From contig JAVVVJ010000064.1 in assembly GCA_036652695.1 (NCBI GenBank), positions 1 through 14,723 on the forward strand: 14,723 nucleotides of DNA, given 5' to 3'. A model generated the notes under the pieces. That model was not told the origin of the DNA, did not search any database, and saw only the letters and a program-made list of their open reading frames with translations. Numbering within the stretch: the stretch's first letter is position 1; every line of letters begins with the position of its first letter. This DNA is from Limiplasma sp036652695. Its GTDB lineage: Bacteria > Bacillota > Clostridia > Christensenellales > Aristaeellaceae. Made by a program: the position numbers and the translations under genes. Positions 1 through 6,967 of this stretch are shown here, one piece after another.

Positions 1-653
1 TTGATGCGGTCACCGATGCTTTTGCAGACCTGCACCTTGGTAACGGCAAAGCCGAGGGCTACTGCCTCCAATCCCCCGGCAGTAACAACGGTCAACGTCA
101 GGTTTTTGGGCGATTGCGTGCTTAAAACATAGTCGCCGGCAAAAGCCTGAGAGTTACCTGTAAGGGTGGCGGTTTGCGTCCCTAGCCCGGTCAGGGTTGG
201 CGGGCTGCCGCCCAGAAGCGTAAACTGGTTCCACACGCCACCGTCGGTTTTCCATACCCACGATTCACCAATGTTGGTTTCCTCCGCATCGGATAGAAGC
301 GTCGTATAGTTGGTGACAAGGTTGCCCTGAGGGTCTTTGACCACAATGTTGCTAATATTGATGGTGGCGGGATCAGCAGAACCAATTCTTTGGTTATAAA
401 GCAGCACGTTGCCAATCGTGCCGGTATATGCCGTATAGCCAAAATGACCGGTTACCGGCGCGGCAACGGCGTCAAAAATCATGGAAGACGTTGCGGGCGC
501 GGATACGTCAAAGGTGACGGTCGTGCCATCGTTGAGGGTGCCGGTAAGTCCGCTCACGGTTTGACCCGGATTGAGCGTTAAATTGCCAAAATTAAACCAG
601 CCAATACCGCCCGCAGAGGGGCCGGAGCCGGGTGTTGCATACGAAAACGACAT
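1..653 (-). CDS. CshA/CshB family fibrillar adhesin-related protein, N-terminal part (runs off left edge)
   Basis: An open frame starts at ATG 653-651 and stays open to the window edge, giving 217 residues. GAAGGAG lies 8 nt upstream of the start. The protein begins MSFSYATPGSGPSAGGIGWF, then shows the run LNPGQTVSGLTGTLNDGTTV, a Gly/Thr/Asn-rich beta-sandwich-like stretch, LTGLGTQTATLTG near residue 160, and ALGFAVTKV near residue 205. This pattern matches, from memory, the N-terminal domain of Firmicutes proteins annotated CshA/CshB fibrillar adhesin-related, in which repeat or DUF11-like domains usually follow. Residues are small and polar with almost no Cys, as in cell-surface or spore-surface proteins. 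No signal peptide is visible: the protein starts directly with the adhesin domain. It lies 30 bp downstream of the 90-aa gene and is probably cotranscribed with it. The C-terminal anchor and repeats lie outside the window. Family assignment is fairly secure; its cellular location is inferred. Confidence 0.75.
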   Translation of the reverse strand, partial: MSFSYATPGSGPSAGGIGWFNFGNLTLNPGQTVSGLTGTLNDGTTVTFDVSAPATSSMIFDAVAAPVTGHFGYTAYTGTIGNVLLYNQRIGSADPATINISNIVVKDPQGNLVTNYTTLLSDAEETNIGESWVWKTDGGVWNQFTLLGGSPPTLTGLGTQTATLTGNSQAFAGDYVLSTQSPKNLTLTVVTAGGLEAVALGFAVTKVQVCKSIGDRI

Positions 654-683
654 AGAGGTTGCTCCTTCATGATAAACTTGTCA

Positions 684-956
684 TTACTTGCAGACGGTGT
701 TTTGAAACAGATCAAGCTTGGCTTGCAGCTGCATTTCCAGCCGTGAAATGGCGCTGATCGCGTTTTTCACGGATGCGTTGATGGCCAAAAGCTGGTCGGG
801 TGTAGCGGAACCGTTGCTGACGGCCGCCATGATTTTTTCGCTCTCTGCGTTGAGGATATGCGCGAAAGCCGCTTCTTCCATAGCGACGGATTCAATGATA
901 TTGCCAACGGCGTCTCCGCGGGTGATCGTGCCGGGCTTAATAATGGGCATTCCCAT
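684..956 (-). CDS. Small helical protein (90 aa) of a Firmicutes family found with surface/spore-coat proteins
   Basis: The frame also extends upstream, but the start at ATG 956-954 is chosen because AGGAGG lies 8 nt before it; upstream codons lack such a site and give an implausible N-terminus. The 90-residue protein begins MGMPIIKPGTITRGDAVGNI, continues with IESVAMEEAAFAHILNAESE, and ends in a long helical stretch (about residues 55-85) with heptad-like Leu/Ile/Met spacing. The pattern of T(I/L)TR.DA...II.S.AMEE...HILNAE.EKI recurs, from memory, in small Bacillus, Paenibacillus and Clostridium proteins next to collagen-like, exosporium or spore-surface genes. No biochemical function is known to me. 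No signal peptide or membrane segment is present. The next gene downstream on the same strand is the CshA-like protein, 30 bp away, so the pair probably works together at a cell or spore surface (inference). Confidence 0.75.
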   Translation of the reverse strand: MGMPIIKPGTITRGDAVGNIIESVAMEEAAFAHILNAESEKIMAAVSNGSATPDQLLAINASVKNAISAISRLEMQLQAKLDLFQNTVCK

Positions 957-1066
957 AAAATAGCCTCCTAAAGTTAAAAAATCGTGCGGATCAAAGGATT
1001 TGACCCATGAAGAACAAAGCGTTGCATCGCTACGGAAGCTCGGGTTGAACCTCATGGGCTCATTTT

Positions 1067-1075
1067 TAGGATATG
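1067..1075 (-). promoter_or_regulatory. Possible sporulation-type -10 element upstream of the 90-aa gene
   Basis: Read on the minus strand the site is CATATCCTA, which fits every fixed base of the sigma-K -10 consensus CATAnnnTA (consensus from knowledge of Bacillus). It lies about 110 nt upstream of the ATG at 956, so transcription from it would give a long leader. No well-spaced AC -35 element is evident, and no good sigma-A promoter stands out in the 957-1110 gap. It is offered only because the downstream genes resemble spore-surface genes. Confidence 0.2.
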
Positions 1076-1110
1076 CGCAGGGGGCTTTTCGGTGAGGCCT
1101 GTCGTTTTTC

Positions 1111-1139
1111 AAAAAGAGCCTGAGGGCAACCCGCAGGCT
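1111..1139 (-). terminator. Rho-independent terminator ending the minus-strand six-gene unit
   Basis: On the minus strand AGCCTG-C-GGG, a TTG loop and CCC-T-CAGGCT form a stem of nine pairs with one C/T mismatch, followed immediately by CTTTTTG. It lies about 50 bp downstream of the stop codon of the Lgt-like gene (stop at 1192-1190). It separates that unit from the 90-aa gene, whose start is 155 bp further on. Confidence 0.75.
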
Positions 1140-1189
1140 GCGCCATCAAGCTCGTATTTGTTCCTATGCGGTTTTTTTCGTGAATCAGA

Positions 1190-2140
1190 TCAGTCGGCCT
1201 TGCTTCGCAGATAACCGACGCAGCCCGCCAGTACGGCGCATGCGATCGCCATGCAGCCATAACAGCCCCCAACGTCCAAAAACCGCAGGAACGAAATCCG
1301 CTGCTCCATTGCAAATTCCAGCAGCAGGCAAAGCGCAATCATGAGCGCCGCCACGCCTAAGCATGCCAACCTTCCCGCACGCGCGCGGCCTTTGGAACGG
1401 TGGAAGTAGCACAGTAGCACAAAGCAAAGCAGCACCGCGCTCAACACCTCGGAGCAGCGCACAAAGCCCCACCGCAGAACGCTATCCTGCCGCAGGCTCT
1501 CCAGCAGTATCTGCCCGGCGGCATACAGCCCGCACAGCAGCAACGCTCGGTCGCCCGGCTTGCCTTGCCGCGCTTTACACAGCAACCCAAAAATTGCGAG
1601 CGCCCACAGCGCCGCCAGCAAAAAGACCGCCCAGTACCATACCTCGTAATAGGGATCATAGATCGCGAAGGGGAAACGGCAAAACCAAGAGCCTTCCTCC
1701 AAATCGCGCCCATAGCCCTGCCCGGAAAGCCCCTGCGCCACGCGAGCCAGCGCGATCATCAACGCCCCCGCAGGCGCGAGCGCGTCCAGCAGCTTGAGCG
1801 GCTCGCATCGCGTCAGCCTTGCTGCCAGCCATACCGCAAGCGCGCAGCCCGCCATTGCGCCGTAGAGCATATAATCCCCCGCCCAAAATTGAAAAAAATA
1901 CCCGGCGGGGCGGTCGTACAATGCATACTGGAAACGCATGAGGCAGTAGCCCAAATGCCCCATGAAAAAGCCGAGGAACACCCCTAGCGGTGCAAAAGCG
2001 CCCACAGCGCGCCCCGGCAGCCCCTCCCGCCTTGCCCTGCGCGCGAAAAGCCAGAAGCAGAGCGCAATGGAGGCGGCCAGCAGCACCTGATAGGCATAAA
2101 GGGTGATAGAACCAATGGCAAAGGGAAACATGGGGTTCAC
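1190..2140 (-). CDS. Prolipoprotein diacylglyceryl transferase (Lgt)-family membrane protein, probably catalytically altered
   Basis: The GTG start at 2140-2138 is chosen because AAAGGAGG lies 7 nt upstream; the frame also contains a TTG at 2161, but that codon precedes the ribosome binding site. The 316-residue protein is very hydrophobic, with about seven to nine membrane segments. Its layout follows Lgt: GHLGY (61-65) where Lgt has GGRxGY; GDYMLYGAMAG (88-98) where Lgt has the HGG loop; LDALAPAGAL (118-127) then ALARVAQGLSGQGYG (130-144) where Lgt has GRIGNFxNxExxG; and LYAAGQILLESLR (205-217) where Lgt has LYGxxRxxxExxR. The Arg of the signature is kept (R133), but the HGG His is Tyr, the GN Asn is Gln, and the R of the last motif is Gln. 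Two extra C-terminal membrane segments (about 258-310) go beyond the classical seven. Lgt normally moves diacylglycerol from phosphatidylglycerol to the lipobox Cys. This copy lies in an operon encoding two lipoproteins, but substitutions suggest a specialised or non-catalytic role. Confidence 0.7.
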   Translation of the reverse strand: MNPMFPFAIGSITLYAYQVLLAASIALCFWLFARRARREGLPGRAVGAFAPLGVFLGFFMGHLGYCLMRFQYALYDRPAGYFFQFWAGDYMLYGAMAGCALAVWLAARLTRCEPLKLLDALAPAGALMIALARVAQGLSGQGYGRDLEEGSWFCRFPFAIYDPYYEVWYWAVFLLAALWALAIFGLLCKARQGKPGDRALLLCGLYAAGQILLESLRQDSVLRWGFVRCSEVLSAVLLCFVLLCYFHRSKGRARAGRLACLGVAALMIALCLLLEFAMEQRISFLRFLDVGGCYGCMAIACAVLAGCVGYLRSKAD

Positions 2141-2173
2141 CGCAAAGCCTCCTTTACCCAAGCGTGGGCGGTT

Positions 2174-3061
2174 TTATTCCGCCCTTGCGCCAAGCAGGTC
2201 GGAAGCACTGGCAAAATAGATGAGATCGCAGATATCGCGCCCACTGGGGTTGTTGTGGAGCTGGTGTTGCAGGAGCACCACATGTGCCGACCCGCCGCCA
2301 TCTAGGTTATAGGCGACCTGTACCTCAGGCGTGCTATCCTTGATAAAGGCGGCAAAGTTTTCCAGCGACAGCCCTTCGGTAGCGTCGGAGAGGCCATAGC
2401 AGAAGTATACGGCATATTCCAGCGGCGCAAGCTGCCCGATGGCGAGGCGCATCATTTTATAGCGGCCTTGGTAGAGGGAGGAATTGATCTTGGGAATTTC
2501 GCCGCCATTCACCAAGATGGGGCCGAAGTTGAAGGAGTTGATTACCTTGCGCCCATCAGCCTCCAACGCGGAGACTTTCGCGTAAAGTGCGTCCGCATCC
2601 CCGGCGGGCACAACGTAAAAATCGGACTGATCATCAATCAGCAACACATCGTGTTCAGCATCAGGGCGGTCGCGGTACAGCGTGCCCTGCCGCACGAGGT
2701 AGCCAAAATCGTTATATTTAAAGAAGTCGCCGTTGATAGCGAGCACGGAGTTTTTCTTTTTGGCCAGCAGCTTGGTTTTGACATATTCCTTGGTATCGTA
2801 ATCGTCGCGCGTCATGGCGGTGCGCAGCTGGGAGGGATCGGCGATTGTCACGCGAAGCACCATGCATTTCGCCTGCTTATAGGTCATGCGCTGCGTGACC
2901 ACATGAATGGATTCATCTTGGTATTCCTCCGCAGCAATCAGGTTATCCTCGCTTACGGCGTAGCCGCCGCGCTGATCTATGGGCAAGGGCTTCACCTCCG
3001 CAAGCGCCGCGCATACGGGCAGGCACAGGGAAAGCGCAAGCATCCATAAAAACCGCTTCAT
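2174..3061 (-). CDS. Phosphodiester glycosidase (NAGPA-domain) family protein, secreted
   Basis: The start at ATG 3061-3059 is set by AGGAGG upstream and by the signal peptide that follows (MKRFLWMLALSLCLPVCAALA, cleavage likely near residue 21). The 295-residue protein has the NAGPA-fold landmarks in order: AINGDFF (108-114), FGPILVNGG (179-187), RLAIGQ (205-210) and NLDGGGSAH (252-260). Family members hydrolyse the phosphodiester between a sugar and an alcohol or second sugar, as in the human uncovering enzyme that removes GlcNAc from GlcNAc-1-phosphate diesters; bacterial relatives are tied to exopolysaccharide or wall glycans. The usual VDGR after the AIG motif is replaced by CYGLSD, so the pocket may differ. 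Its ATG overlaps the stop codon of the LRR lipoprotein gene (TGATG), implying translational coupling. The Lgt-like gene starts 33 bp downstream. It acts outside the membrane; its true substrate is unknown. Confidence 0.85.
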   Translation of the reverse strand: MKRFLWMLALSLCLPVCAALAEVKPLPIDQRGGYAVSEDNLIAAEEYQDESIHVVTQRMTYKQAKCMVLRVTIADPSQLRTAMTRDDYDTKEYVKTKLLAKKKNSVLAINGDFFKYNDFGYLVRQGTLYRDRPDAEHDVLLIDDQSDFYVVPAGDADALYAKVSALEADGRKVINSFNFGPILVNGGEIPKINSSLYQGRYKMMRLAIGQLAPLEYAVYFCYGLSDATEGLSLENFAAFIKDSTPEVQVAYNLDGGGSAHVVLLQHQLHNNPSGRDICDLIYFASASDLLGARAE

Positions 3062-3933
3062 CAATGTGATTCCTCCTTGGCAAATGGCCGGTAAACCCAA
3101 TGGTCAAATACGTCCTTAATGACAAAATAGCGTTCGTGCTCCCGCCAGCCCGCGCTGGTGCTGCCCCACGAGGAAAAGCAGATGTCCACACCAGGCAGCT
3201 CCGTTTGAAGCTGCTGCTGATACGCTTTGGAAAGCTTGTTATGAGAGACCCATAGCCGTTGCAGCTTGGGACAGGTGAGCGTTGCGGAAAGATCCTTGAG
3301 CCGGTTGTGCGCAAGGTTCAGATCCAGCAGGTTTTCCATGCCCTCAAGCGGTGAAATGTCGGAGATTTGGTTCATGAACAGCTCCACATATTCCAGCTTT
3401 TTGAGATTCGCGATGGGCGAGATATCGCGGATTTGGTTATCTGCCAAAATGAGCAGCCGAAGGTCCGTCATGCCGCTCAGAAAGGAAAGCGTCGTCAGCT
3501 TATTATGACCCAGATCAAGCGCCTGAAGCTGGTAGCAGTATTTCAAAATGGAATAGTAGTCGCTGCTGTAATGGGTGTTTTCCGGGCTGTGCAAGGAGGA
3601 AAAAGCCGTGGTATCCGTGCGCACCTGATGCGAGCCTAGGAGAAGCGTCCAGCCAAAGTGCAGGCTGGGAAAGGCTTGGCTAAGCTCCGCCATCTGCTCC
3701 CGGCTGAGCGTGCTTTGGTACATGTCGGCTTGCTCCAGCTGGGTAAAAAGCGGCAGTCCCGCCTTGAGCTGGCCAATATCCTTGATGAGCACGTCCCCAA
3801 AATCAATCGTGACAGCGTCGGCGGGAAAATCGACGCCGTACAGGGTCACAATGCTAGGGGGCGGCGCTTCCTGCGCGAGGGCGCAGCCGCTCAATAGGCA
3901 GAGGGCGCATAGCAATGAAAACAGTTTTTTAAT
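3061..3933 (-). CDS. Leucine-rich-repeat lipoprotein, probable ATT start
   Basis: No ATG or GTG fits this frame near its 5' end. The in-frame codon ATT at 3933-3931 lies 9 nt downstream of AAGGAGG and opens an ideal lipoprotein signal: (M)KKLFSLLCALCLLSGCA, lipobox LSGC with Cys17. A TTG at 3915 would cut off the charged n-region and lies 27 nt from the Shine-Dalgarno, so ATT is preferred. The mature part has an N-terminal domain (about 20-125) with FPSLHFGWTLLLGSHQVRTD, a type often found before LRRs in Clostridia, then about four to five repeats of LxxLxLxxNxIxDISPL type (about 136-246), and a C-terminal tail ending near WVYRPFAKEESH. LRR lipoproteins usually bind proteins or glycans at the surface. 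It ends in TGATG, overlapping the phosphodiester glycosidase start, and lies 56 bp after a second NAGPA gene. The ligand is unknown. Confidence 0.8.
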   Translation of the reverse strand: MKKLFSLLCALCLLSGCALAQEAPPPSIVTLYGVDFPADAVTIDFGDVLIKDIGQLKAGLPLFTQLEQADMYQSTLSREQMAELSQAFPSLHFGWTLLLGSHQVRTDTTAFSSLHSPENTHYSSDYYSILKYCYQLQALDLGHNKLTTLSFLSGMTDLRLLILADNQIRDISPIANLKKLEYVELFMNQISDISPLEGMENLLDLNLAHNRLKDLSATLTCPKLQRLWVSHNKLSKAYQQQLQTELPGVDICFSSWGSTSAGWREHERYFVIKDVFDHWVYRPFAKEESH

Positions 3934-3989
3934 GGCGATGAGCCTCCTTCATACAAATGGGCGATCCGTATCAGAACTACGCCGTGAAG

Positions 3990-4964
3990 CTATTCCTCCA
4001 CGCCGGTATAGGCGGGCACCTCGGTGGATACGCCCAAGCCGATCATGCCGGAAACGCTGCGTTCGTTGCGCACAAGCCCCTTGGGGTTGTTAATATCCAG
4101 CTTTTTGCCCATAAAGACGATGCAGCAGGTTTTGCCGCCGTCCAGGTTAAAGGCTTGCGTCGCGCCTAGCTCCTTCATGCGTTCAGCCAGCCACGCCACG
4201 CCCACGCCGCGCCCCTGCTTGGTGCGTCCCTCCACGGAGAGCACAATGAAATGGTACGGCTCAATCATGCCAATGGCGGAACGCGGCTCGCGGATGCGGA
4301 AGTTTTTCGCCAGCAACGGGTTCACCTCGCCGTCACGGAGCAGGTAGGGGCCGAAGCTTAGCACATCCTTCGCGCCCATGGCGAGGTATTCCGCAGCGGT
4401 GTGCTCCTTGCTTTGAAACACCTGCATGGTGCCATCTGCAAAAAAAGCGGCGGTATCCAGCGTCGGCCAAGAGCGGTTGCCATTTTTGCGCGTTTTATCG
4501 GATAGAACTTGTCCATTGCGGATAATGACGCCCACCGTTTGGTGGTTGTACATGCGGTGACCAAATTGGTCGTCATTAATGCCAAAAACGGCATGGTTTT
4601 CCCGCATGAGGCGTTCAGGGTAATAAAAGCCGCGCCCGGGGCTTTCTTGGTTGGCGTTGTAAAAGCGCAGGGGGGTTTCGGGGCTGAAGCGCAGGTCGGC
4701 CTCATACCATAGGTTGCGGTCGTCCTTGTCCTCGTAGCGGTGAATTTCGATGCGCACGCCCTGCGCGGCATCCTCAAAAAACCAGTAGCCCTTGTCGTAA
4801 TCCTCCACAATGGTGGCAGCCTGCGCGGATGCCGCATCCGATACATTGGCGGTAGGCGGAGCTGCTTGCGGCGGGTCGGCGGTAGCGAGAGCCGTGCCGC
4901 TCTGCGCAAACAAGGCGCAAGCAAGCAAAAGCGCAGCGGCGCGTTGCGGTAATCTTTGGGTCAT
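3990..4964 (-). CDS. Second phosphodiester glycosidase (NAGPA-domain) family protein, secreted, divergent
   Basis: The ATG at 4964-4962 follows GGAGG about 10 nt upstream. The 324-residue product begins with a signal peptide (MTQRLPQRAAALLLACALFA, cleavage near ALA 25-27), then a Pro/Ala-rich linker to about residue 50. NAGPA landmarks follow: FGINDDQF (127-134), VIIRNGQVL (146-154), SFGPYLLRDGE (203-213), PRSAIG (228-232 region), VEGR (244-247) and NLDGGKT (273-279). The last motif is normally NLDGGGS/T, so a Gly is replaced by Lys at a position near the presumed active site. Compared with the other NAGPA copy in this operon it keeps the VEGR motif and differs elsewhere, so the two are old paralogues rather than a recent duplication. 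It lies 72 bp after the binding-protein/5'-nucleotidase fusion and 56 bp before the LRR lipoprotein. A role in cleaving sugar phosphodiesters at the surface is inferred from family. Confidence 0.8.
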   Translation of the reverse strand: MTQRLPQRAAALLLACALFAQSGTALATADPPQAAPPTANVSDAASAQAATIVEDYDKGYWFFEDAAQGVRIEIHRYEDKDDRNLWYEADLRFSPETPLRFYNANQESPGRGFYYPERLMRENHAVFGINDDQFGHRMYNHQTVGVIIRNGQVLSDKTRKNGNRSWPTLDTAAFFADGTMQVFQSKEHTAAEYLAMGAKDVLSFGPYLLRDGEVNPLLAKNFRIREPRSAIGMIEPYHFIVLSVEGRTKQGRGVGVAWLAERMKELGATQAFNLDGGKTCCIVFMGKKLDINNPKGLVRNERSVSGMIGLGVSTEVPAYTGVEE

Positions 4965-5036
4965 TGATGCAAAACCTCCAAGCTGGTTTCATGGGAATCA
5001 TTCGCTGGGTTAGGGTATCACGAACCAAGTTGAAAG

Positions 5037-6932
5037 TCAATATATGCAAGAGTTTGGCAGGATAAAGCGCCCGTCCTCGCTGGGGGAGATGGTCTTGCGC
5101 GCAACGATGGCATCGCTGAGCAAATCTTGGATCAAAATGCCGGTGCTCTCTATGCTTTGGCAGTAGGCTTGGGGAACGATGGTATCCATAATGGCGATGG
5201 TGTAGCTCTTTTGAAGCTCAATGGGCTTGCCGTTTTCATCGGTGATTTGCTGGATGCGCTGGCCGGGCGCGGCGCAGGGATCAAATATCATGCGCAAGCC
5301 GGAAAAATAGTAAAACCAGCCGCACTGCCCATCGTTGACGGGAATGGCGTATTCCAGCGTGCGCAGAAGGTTTTCACCAGTCATGGTTACCTTTTGCAGC
5401 TCGATGCGCTCACCGGTCTTGGTATCTGGCAGCAGGCGCTGTATATCCACGGAGGTAATCTCGCCCCGGTAGAGCTTTGCGCAGATTCCTTTGCCGTTAT
5501 AAAGGCCATCCTTGCCGTTGTCCAAGAAAAGCGCGATTTCGCACCCGCTTTTTTCCCGCATGACATCGGTGATCAAATTGCCTGTTTCAATCATTGTAAA
5601 ATCCGCCGTGGCCTTGCCAAGCACCGTGGGCGGCGGTGGCACAGCCGGGGCGAGGTTTTCAGCATCCACCAGCCTAGCTACGTCATTTGCGGTAAGCGTC
5701 CCGTTTACCATGCCAGCAAGCCCCTTGCGCAGTGCGTTCTGCGCGTTTTGCAGCGTGGGAAACCTTGCGCAGCGCCCGTGATGCAGCGCGGGAAGCAGCG
5801 CGTCAATCTCGGGCACATCGGGCAGAGGCGCGCCGTTCAGGCTGGAAAACATGCCTCCGGTATCCCCAGCCAATGCCAGCTGCCCCTCCGGTGTGCTGAT
5901 ATAATCCATCAGATCCAACACCAAATCGTATTTTTCTTTGTTTTGCGGCTCCGTGAGGTGCTTGTTAAGCCCAATGTAGCAAACGGGGTAAAGCCTCGCC
6001 CAATCGCCCTCCTCGCCGGGGTTAAAAAAAGGCATGAGCGCAAACTCATCCGTGGTGCCGGTCATTGCGCCGCCCATCCGCGCTAACAGCACGGAATCCT
6101 CTATCATCGCGCATTGACGATGGAACAGCATACGCTCGCGCTCTGCATAGGTAATCTCCAAATCCTTTGCTTGAAGCACGCCTTTGTCAATGAGAAGCTC
6201 AAAGGTGCTCAGCGCTGGGGCAAAATGATCGCCAAAGCTGCCCTTTCCGTTGTTGTAATCCACAATCCACTGGACGTCCTCCGGCGTATTGTAGCAGCTT
6301 GCATAGCCATAGCCCACAAAGGCGGTATCGAGCACCTCCGGGTTTCCAAGGCCGAGCTGCAAGGAGCGTATGCCATCGGCCTCAATGGTTTGGCAGAGCG
6401 CAAGGAAGCTTTCAAAATCGGTGGGAAGCGCCCACCCTTTTTCCTCGAACAGCGTTTTGTTATAGACGATGCCGCGTATCTGCGAGGGGCCGGGAAGATA
6501 ATACAGCTTGCCGTTGCGTGAAATTTGGTTGAGCTTGGAATTGATGTAGCGGCTGGTGAAGGGCATGGCGGCGAGGTCAATCAGGCGCTCCTCAAAGTGC
6601 TGCATCCCGGTTTCAAGCGGCCAAGTCATCACCATATCCGGCAAATCATCATGCTCCATCCGCGCTTCATATTCTGCAAAGCCGCTGTTGGATGTAAAAT
6701 TGCCCACCTGAATGAGGTCAAGGGTTGGGAAATATTCCTCTGCCGCTTTTTCAAAGCAGTTGATGGAAAAAGCGTATTTTACCAAAACGGTAATGGGTGT
6801 TTTGTCGCTGACCGTTGATTTTTGGCTCCACACATCCATGGTGGAATTCACTTTGCCAGCGGGTGCGCAGGCTGTGAGAAGCCCAAGCGCAATTCCCAAG
6901 ATTCCGATCAAGAAGCGGCGCTTTTTCATCAT
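5037..6932 (-). CDS. Lipoprotein fusing an extracellular solute-binding protein (family 1 type) to a 5'-nucleotidase C-terminal domain
   Basis: The start is placed at ATG 6932-6930 (AAGGATGG 8 nt upstream); GTG at 6971 and ATGs in between are alternatives and would overlap the EAL gene's stop by GTGA. The 631-residue protein begins MMKKRRFLIGILGIALGLLT with lipobox LTAC (Cys22). Residues about 45-430 look like a sugar-type binding protein: DLPDMVMTW (96-104), NGKLYYLPG (140-148), GIVYNKTLFEEKGWALPTDF (154-173), MDYISTPEGQ (342-351). After a Pro-rich hinge (PPPP, 432-435), residues about 438-615 follow the 5'-nucleotidase C-terminal domain: ETGNLITDVMR (449-459), NGKGICAKLYRGEIT (479-493) for the usual NGGGIRADIPAGEIT, MTGENLLRTLEYA (517-529), FSGLRMIFDP (543-552), KSYTIAIMD (575-583). 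The metallophosphatase catalytic half is absent, so hydrolysis is unlikely and ligand binding likely. No permease genes are adjacent; the upstream neighbour is the dCache-EAL sensor, suggesting ligand presentation to it (inference). Confidence 0.85.
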   Translation of the reverse strand: MMKKRRFLIGILGIALGLLTACAPAGKVNSTMDVWSQKSTVSDKTPITVLVKYAFSINCFEKAAEEYFPTLDLIQVGNFTSNSGFAEYEARMEHDDLPDMVMTWPLETGMQHFEERLIDLAAMPFTSRYINSKLNQISRNGKLYYLPGPSQIRGIVYNKTLFEEKGWALPTDFESFLALCQTIEADGIRSLQLGLGNPEVLDTAFVGYGYASCYNTPEDVQWIVDYNNGKGSFGDHFAPALSTFELLIDKGVLQAKDLEITYAERERMLFHRQCAMIEDSVLLARMGGAMTGTTDEFALMPFFNPGEEGDWARLYPVCYIGLNKHLTEPQNKEKYDLVLDLMDYISTPEGQLALAGDTGGMFSSLNGAPLPDVPEIDALLPALHHGRCARFPTLQNAQNALRKGLAGMVNGTLTANDVARLVDAENLAPAVPPPPTVLGKATADFTMIETGNLITDVMREKSGCEIALFLDNGKDGLYNGKGICAKLYRGEITSVDIQRLLPDTKTGERIELQKVTMTGENLLRTLEYAIPVNDGQCGWFYYFSGLRMIFDPCAAPGQRIQQITDENGKPIELQKSYTIAIMDTIVPQAYCQSIESTGILIQDLLSDAIVARKTISPSEDGRFILPNSCIY

Positions 6933-6967
6933 TTTTGCGACCATCCTTTGCATGTGTAGGCATCGAA

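Noticed and set aside
2468..3049. Plus-strand open frame of 193 codons
   Set aside because: It is the antisense shadow of the NAGPA gene at 2174-3061, which has a signal peptide and family motifs.
4358..4924. Minus-strand open frame of 188 codons in another frame
   Set aside because: It overlaps the second NAGPA gene; composition rich in Arg, Pro and Thr is typical of an out-of-frame reading.
5019..5040. Internal promoter before the second NAGPA gene (TTGACT on the minus strand)
   Set aside because: The -35 is good, but the best -10 (GATACC) is poor and spaced only about 15 nt.
5127..6086. Plus-strand open frame of 319 codons
   Set aside because: It is antisense to the binding-protein/5'-nucleotidase-C fusion, whose two domains are recognisable; no motif is seen in the plus-strand reading.
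5037..6932. Possibility that the fusion is two genes joined by a frameshift
   Set aside because: The frame is continuous through a Pro-rich hinge, with no internal ribosome binding site and start before the second domain; a true fusion is simpler.
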